A stretch of 64,000 nucleotides of DNA from Dipteronia dyeriana (Eukaryota > Streptophyta > Magnoliopsida > Sapindales > Sapindaceae). The stretch is from the NCBI GenBank assembly GCA_032871835.1, contig CM065296.1:1684001-1748000 (forward strand), written 5' to 3'. This document shows, one piece after another, positions 59,011-64,000 of the stretch. The position numbers and the translations under genes are program-made. Under the pieces are notes generated by a model. That model did no database searches. It was not told where the DNA came from and saw nothing but the letters and a program-made list of their open reading frames with translations. How positions within the stretch are numbered: the first letter of the stretch is position 1; each line of letters starts with the position of its first letter.

Positions 59011-59559
59011 TATATACCTATTTGAGGTCCTTATTACCTATATTTTGTTCTTTTTTCAAGCATATTTTGGTATTTAATGTGTTTGTAAGCCTTGTGTTGG
59101 CACATGTTCCCTACGGAAGGTATTTGAGCTTAATTGAAGAGTTTTGGAGGTTAAATGGGCTGAAATGGAAATGGGTTATGCAGAACACCCAAATTTTGGG
59201 GTCTATATCTCCCTCCTCAAAGTAAAATGGGTTTTGTACCACCTATTTTTAGAAAGCCCTAGAAGTCTTCTTTCCAGCGGTTTTTACGGATCGCAATTCT
59301 AGGTTTTTTAGAGGGAGATATGTTTGTTTTCGTAACAGTGCGCAAGGCTGGAAACAAGACAGCGGCTGAGAGCTTTATGTAGAACACCTAAAATTTTGGG
59401 GACCATATCTTCCTCCTCATATCGAACTACATTTTATATTACCACTTTTTGGAAGCCCTTGATGCCTTCTTTCTAACACATTTTACGGATCATGATTCCG
59501 GGTTTTCTAGAGGAAGTTATGGTCATTTTCGTAACGGTGCGCGCTGTTGGAAAATACTT

Positions 59560-59665
59560 GCGCTGGTGAAGCGCCACTCGACCAGCGCAACCTCACCAGC
59601 GCAAAATATCAGTAGGTTGGCGCTGGTGAAGAGCTGGTCGACCAGCGCACCCCTCACCAGCGCAC
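59560..59665. repeat. GCGCTGGTGA/TCACCAGCGC hairpin cluster in family A copy 3
   Basis: Within 106 bp, CGCTGGTGA occurs twice and CACCAGCGC twice, with GACCAGCGCA twice more, so several long stem-loops are possible. The block follows TTTTCGTAACGGTGCGCG, as the copy 2 hairpin block follows the same region. Confidence 0.85.
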
Positions 59666-59886
59666 GTGTCCAGATTTACCATTTTCAGCCCGTTTTTGAG
59701 AGGGCAATCTTATCTTTTCACACCTAATTCTTGCCTTAACCTCTCAACACTATAAATACCCTCGTTTCTCTTCACTCTAAAGATTTCTCTTCCCCATCTA
59801 TTCCCCCAAACACAGCCCCTACACCCCAAAACCGAACCTCCATCTTCTTCATCTCTTCCATCCTCTTCACCAAATAAGTGAGTGAT

Positions 59887-59920
59887 TCAAGCTCCCATGG
59901 AGGAACCTCCATGGGAGCTC
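59887..59920. repeat. Short perfect palindrome in family A copy 3
   Basis: AGCTCCCATGGAGG is followed after AA by its exact reverse complement CCTCCATGGGAGCT. In copy 2 only one half (GAGCTCCCATGGAGGA) is present at about 45949-45964. Confidence 0.85.
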
Positions 59921-60717
59921 ACCATACACCTCCACCACCCCTTTATACACGTCATCCACCCAATTGAGAGTAGATTACAAGGATATAGGAGAGGTCTTTG
60001 ACCAAAAACGAGCCAAGCATGGAAAAGAGCTCTAGGAGGAATTTTCTCCAAGGGTTGTTTCTATTTACTCATTCTCTTTGTATTTCTTCTTTTCTTAATT
60101 GTGTAACCCCGAATTGGGAATTTATAAATCTTTTACATGTGCTATATATATATTTTTGTACTTAAATTCATTTGGGTTTTGTTTTGCTCTTGGAATTATA
60201 TGTTTTAATGCTCTTATTATGATATGTATGTGTATGAATAGTTTGAAATTGATATGTATGCATGATTGGGATTAGGAGTAGAGTAATTTGATGTAGGAGT
60301 AGATTAATTTAGCTTCCCATGATTGTTTGTATGTTAATGGATGGTCAGAATGGCATGTATTGATGATTTGAGTGATTGGGGATTTTTTCCCCTAAAGAGT
60401 GGAAAATGCTAGTTCATGCATTTAGGTGCTAAATTGGCTTTGGTTCATTTCCTTGCACTTAATAGGTCTTTTTAGGACACAATTTCCCTTCCTTGGCTGG
60501 ATTGGGTGGTGAATTGGTTTAGGGATAATTCCCAAATCAAGAGGATAAACCCTTAATTCATATTGAATGTACTTAATGTCTTAGCAATTGCACTGATGCA
60601 CATTAGTGTTAGGTGAGCATATTTTCCATTCGTATTCATCCATCTTAGGGAGTCTAGAGAGATTAGGAGAGAGCTCTCTCTTGTTGAGGGGGTTGTGCAT
60701 TCATGAGATTGGAGAAC

Positions 60718-60792
60718 GCCGTAGTCGTCCAGTGGTGAGGATAGCTCGGATTGACACCCGAGAAGACCCGGTGTTCGATTCCCGGTTACGGA
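60718..60792 (+). pseudogene. tRNA-Glu-like pseudogene
   Basis: The 75 bases from GCCGTAGTC to GGTTACGGA fold roughly as a tRNA. The acceptor arm pairs CCGTAG with TTACGG, the D-arm region is GTCCAGTGGTGAGGAT, the anticodon stem is CTCGG/CCGAG with an eight-base loop (normal is seven), and the T arm is CCGGTGTTCGATTCCCGG, including an RNA polymerase III B-box-like GTTCGATTCC. The overall sequence is close to plant tRNA-Glu. The loop expansion and lost anticodon make it a pseudogene, possibly the head of a SINE insertion, as the flanking segment (60650-60950) is missing from the other family A copies. Confidence 0.6.
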
Positions 60793-61578
60793 TGATGGGT
60801 CTCCTTTCTATCTATTTTGTATTTCTTTCCTTGTATCTTTGTATCTTTGTCTCTTTTTCGATGTGTACTTTCATTCATTAGGAATTTGATATAAACCTTG
60901 TATTGTTGCCTATTTCATTGCATATGGTTGTTATTGGTTGAGTAGACCTTCAAAATGCTTAAAGCCTTGAGTGGTTAGCCACCTCTTCATTGAACATAGG
61001 TTGTGTGTGATAGACCGAGAGGTGAAGCACTCAACGTGCATTTAGTAGATTGGCTACTACGTGTAGAGCCTGTGCGCCGTTTTGCATGTATTGTTGCTAT
61101 ATGTGTCTCATTGTTCTTAATGAACCGAGTGCAGTTCGGGCAACCATCGAGAGATAGGTTGTTGGTGCATTTCGGTATAGTCAATTGTCGATGGAGTGAG
61201 GGCAATTGGCGAGGATTAAGTGAGCACGGCATTCATCCTTGACTATGCATGTTGTATGAAATTGTGTGATTGCTATGGTGGAGTCATTTGCTTAGTGTAA
61301 CCATTTACATTTTACATCACTCCATTCCATCCTATCATTGTACATTTTGTTTATTTATGTAATCTGTTAAGTTAGTTTATAATTTACTTTTCAACATATT
61401 CTTTCACATATGCAACACATGAGTCCGCTCGGAGTGTTCTAATAATAGCTATAACTAAAGATGGTCGGTGAATCCCACATCCCTGCGGAACGATCCTTGC
61501 TTGTTTCTTTGCTAGTCTCTGTGACTCGCACGCTTGCGAGGCTGAACTTAAATGTTCATAGTTGAAGAAACTGCAACG

Positions 61579-63010
61579 ACGTGCTTGTCACTCCTCTTCA
61601 GCCTACTATACCTTGCTTCATGGCCTCCAGTTATGACATGGATTTTCCTCCTTTAGAACCATCTTCCAACCCAGAAAGAAACCTATTCTCTAAACCTTTC
61701 GTTTAGACCACAGAGATCCTTCCTGATGGATCCCTCAAACAACCTTCTCAGGCTGAACAAGTCCTCAACTGGCACTCTCGCAACACTAGGGTTCAAAATA
61801 GAGTTCTACACTCTATCGATCAAAAAATTGATCAAGTCTCACATCATGTCTCTCAACATGATCTCCACCTTCAACATCTGGATACCTCTCTACGCAGCAT
61901 GTACACATATTTACAATCAAGGGTTGCCAGATTGGATGCTGACCTCCATCAATACATAAACCAAGGATATTTGGCCCTGACTTCGATAAATAAGAAAGAG
62001 AGATCCGACAGTTGAAAGACCAATTGGATCAAATAAGTCGAGACCACTTTACCAGTACACCCTATGTACCAAGACCACATTCACATCCTAATACTCCATC
62101 CTTGATATTTCTAACTCAATCTCCACCACATATCTCTAGACCTCCTGATCACTCTCAATTCTTCAAATCAACTAGAGGTCTCTTCAGAAAATATCCACCT
62201 TTATCCCCACCAAGACAATCAGACAAGCCATCGTCTAGCAGGACTGCCCGACCTTCTAAAAAATCCTTTCCCCGCAGACCATCACAAACACACTCTTTAC
62301 GTTTCTCACCAGTCTACTTCCTTTTCTGAAGAAACCCCAACTGAAACCTCAACTACACCCTCAGAATCTTCCTACGAGTCATATTCCTCTTTGGAAACAT
62401 ATTCTCATGTTTCATTTGAACAATCTTACCATAATGGTAATCTATCTGATTCAGGTGCCCTACTGGATCTTTCTCAAATCTTTATGGCATCCAGGACAGA
62501 TCCTTAGTCGTCCACTCAGACGGTAGAAACATCATCAGATGAAACTTCGGATGAACCAACACCCATAGTTGATGAACCACCTAAACACAGGCTCCAGGCC
62601 TCTGCTCATGTTCCTAAACCCACAAATGGTCCATGGTTCAATTAGAAGATTCCGCTCCCTGCCAATGGAGACGAAAAATGTCATAATGAGCGCCTGGCTC
62701 GATCTCCAGACCACAAAGCGTGAAAACAACACGGAAAACATCTTAAGAGAGTTCGTTTTCAGATTCACTAGATCTCTCAGAGATTGATATCAGGCTCTCG
62801 AAGAATACCGACAGCTACAGTTAGTCCGATGTGGTTCAGTGTCCCAGGCTATAGGAATCCTTTTTCGAGAATTCCTTGGAGACGCCTCTCAATTCTACAA
62901 ACAAACTAGACAGGAATTCTTTGAAATGCGCTGTTGTTCTCTTGACAGGAGAGACATAGATTTTCATTACATGCACATGTCTTTTCGATACCATGCCTTG
63001 GTGGAATCAG
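61579..63010 (+). pseudogene. Petuvirus-like coiled-coil and capsid region
   Basis: After the family A repeat the frame resumes with MASSYDMDFPPLEPSSN (61621), then a coiled-coil (HSIDQKIDQVSHHVSQHDLH and following, about 61800-61960), a Pro/Ser-rich stretch (62030-62330) and an acidic Ser-rich stretch (62330-62510). The capsid-like part (62720-63020) contains ..FREFLGDASQFYKQTRQE.. and FEMRCCSLDRRDIDF. Stops and frame changes are near 61705, 62015, 62505, 62645 and 62790. Confidence 0.55.
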
Positions 63011-63079
63011 TGATGAAAGCCTAAGGCAGGTATACTTAAACTCCCTTCCCACAGAACTTTAGGGTGAACTCCAATGAAC

Positions 63080-63480
63080 AATTGACCTTTCGGACAGAAC
63101 CCTTCGAGATATTACTTTGGGAGAAATCCACATGTTCACTCTTACCGCCCTAGACAAGCTCTATGCTACGCAAAGAGTTTTCACAAAGTTGATCAAGGAA
63201 GGCAGGAAGTATGACAAGAACTGCAAACTACCTGATTCGTATCACCTCAAATGCAAATCCATAGACTATTGCAAGTGCAGACCTTACAATCGTTCCAGAA
63301 GACAACCTAAGAAGGAAAGGGTTTTTCCCAGCAACAAAAATAATAAGAAATACAAGAACTACCAGAAGAATGCTAGAAGATCCTGGAACAAATCAAACAA
63401 GTGATTTGCTTGCGGACAACAAGGACATTACGTAAAACAATGTCCTAATAAGAGGATGAAATCTGCCAAACTCATTCAAC
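63080..63480 (+). pseudogene. Petuvirus-like capsid tail and zinc knuckle
   Basis: The frame gives GEIHMFTLTALDKLYATQR, a Cys-containing KCKSIDYCKC block, then a very basic Arg/Lys/Asn-rich run (63290-63400). The zinc knuckle follows (FACGQQGHYVKQC), but its first Cys codon is a TGA (63403-63405), which is one of the breaks. Such basic tails and knuckles bind viral nucleic acid. Confidence 0.6.
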
Positions 63481-63689
63481 AACTCAGGCAGATAGCTGAT
63501 GATGTCCCCTCTGATGTTGACATCGAATCCATTTTCTCAGAACGAGATGATGTCAACCCACATACTACTTTCATGATCTAAGACTCAGATGACTCTGATC
63601 TCTCTTCAGAATCATCTGACTACTCAGAGCCTGACCTCCCTTCAGAGGCATATCAAGCAACGAGTGGAAATAGCCTATCTTTAGGCCCT

Positions 63690-64000
63690 CATATTCAGGT
63701 TCAGATTCTCGTAGAAAAATACTCCAGACCTATCTTTGTCATCGCATATTTCGACACTGGTGCCCATTCCATCATGATGAACCCACGAATCCTGCCTCCA
63801 GACGCCTGGAAGAAAAAGGATAATGAGTTTCTAGCAGCCAATAAACAGATCTTCACCACCAATTTGGTCTCTAAGCAAAAAATTGATATCCAGTTTTTCC
63901 TCACATGCACCCTATGGACTCATGTTATTGGTACCCCTATACCAGACAAAGACATCTTAATTGGTTGGGACATTTACAGCTAATCCAAATTCATCAGAAT
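63690..64000 (+). pseudogene. Petuvirus-like aspartic protease, partial
   Basis: The frame shows IVAYFDTGAHS-type residues with an intact DTG near 63753-63761, the NPRILPPDAW block, a KQIFTTNLVSKQKI stretch, and DKDILIGWDIY as the carboxyl part, then a TAA and the window edge. This is a retroviral-type aspartic protease, and the RT should follow outside the window. Confidence 0.65.

Larger units (their letters stand above)
58996..61578 (+). repeat. Family A LTR-like repeat, copy 3
   Basis: It matches copy 2 (reverse) end to end: TTGATCGGAAC at 58996, CACCTATTTGAGGTCC-like start near 59017, a TATA box CTATAAATACC at about 59749, the shared 60240-61340 blocks and the end GCAACG at 61573-61578. 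It interrupts the viral polyprotein. It is about 2.6 kb. A roughly 200-bp tandem duplication (59178-59355 and 59382-59547) and a tRNA-like insertion make it longer than copy 2. No clear target duplication; the ends are set from copy 2 and may be off by a few bases. Confidence 0.72.
58420..64000 (+). mobile_element. Endogenous petuvirus-like pararetrovirus, split by family A repeat
   Basis: Plus-strand coding pieces before (58420-58995) and after (61579-64000) the family A insertion belong to one viral polyprotein: an N-terminal region, a coiled-coil domain, a Ser/Pro-rich region, a capsid region with basic tail and zinc knuckle, and an aspartic protease at the window's edge. The RT would lie beyond 64000. 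Domain order and the capsid-tail pattern resemble petuviruses (petunia vein clearing virus group). It differs from the locus at 51990-57600 in sequence. Many stops and frame changes make it inactive. Confidence 0.6.

Noticed and set aside
60718..60792. A functional tRNA gene
   Set aside because: The anticodon loop has eight bases and no sensible anticodon, and the acceptor arm has a mismatch at the first pair.

Overview
The window looks like transposon-rich nuclear DNA of a flowering plant, most likely a eudicot. It is AT-rich, has intron-containing plant genes with TATA boxes, and carries Ty1/copia and Ty3/gypsy retrotransposons, hAT-, Mutator- and Harbinger-like DNA elements, and endogenous plant pararetrovirus (Caulimoviridae-like) sequence. 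The species cannot be named from the sequence. Only two genes look intact: a FLOWERING PROMOTING FACTOR 1-like gene (19660-19986, minus) and a two-exon fasciclin-like arabinogalactan protein gene (32276-33442, plus). Two further host-type genes are present only as broken pieces: an mTERF-like gene and a YebC/TACO1-like gene.

Layout. 1-893 is part of a long LTR-like repeat (family A) cut by a Ty1/copia element (894 to about 8050) with a very long 5' LTR. The copia RNase H runs in frame into a Ty3/gypsy (Tat-type) integrase at about 8050-8080. That element continues to its 3' LTR (14067-14852) and carries an antisense, intron-containing ORF remnant. 16062-17404 is a Mutator-like non-autonomous element with an internal minisatellite (family B). 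The FPF1-like gene follows. 20795-25420 is a nested cluster: an outer long-TIR element holding a minus-strand LTR element, a stray gag zinc-knuckle fragment, a 110-bp-arm LTR palindrome and a hAT element. 28425-29030 is a second family B copy. The FLA gene follows. 34391-39639 is a chromovirus-type Ty3/gypsy element with clean LTRs and target duplication, inserted in the mTERF-like reading frame. 40105-43731 is a Harbinger-like element that contains several exons of a YebC/TACO1-like gene, one of which is split by a hAT element. 44070-47230 is a third family B copy, split by a family A repeat in reverse orientation. 47240-51990 is AT-rich, with two possible small non-autonomous elements. 51990-57600 is a degenerate endogenous pararetrovirus with capsid/gag, protease, RT-RNase H, a second ORF and a promoter/poly(A)/primer-site region. 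58420-64000 is a different pararetrovirus, petuvirus-like, split by a third family A copy (58996-61578) that carries a tRNA-Glu-like pseudogene.

No cooperating pathway is encoded here. The main biology is nested transposition, capture and breakage of host gene pieces, and degenerate viral insertions. The best candidates for follow-up are the Harbinger-type element with captured YebC exons, the mTERF gene split by a recent gypsy insertion, family B with its shared GTCTCGAAA-type minisatellite, the hairpin cassettes that differ between family A copies, and the antisense intron-containing gene of the Tat element.
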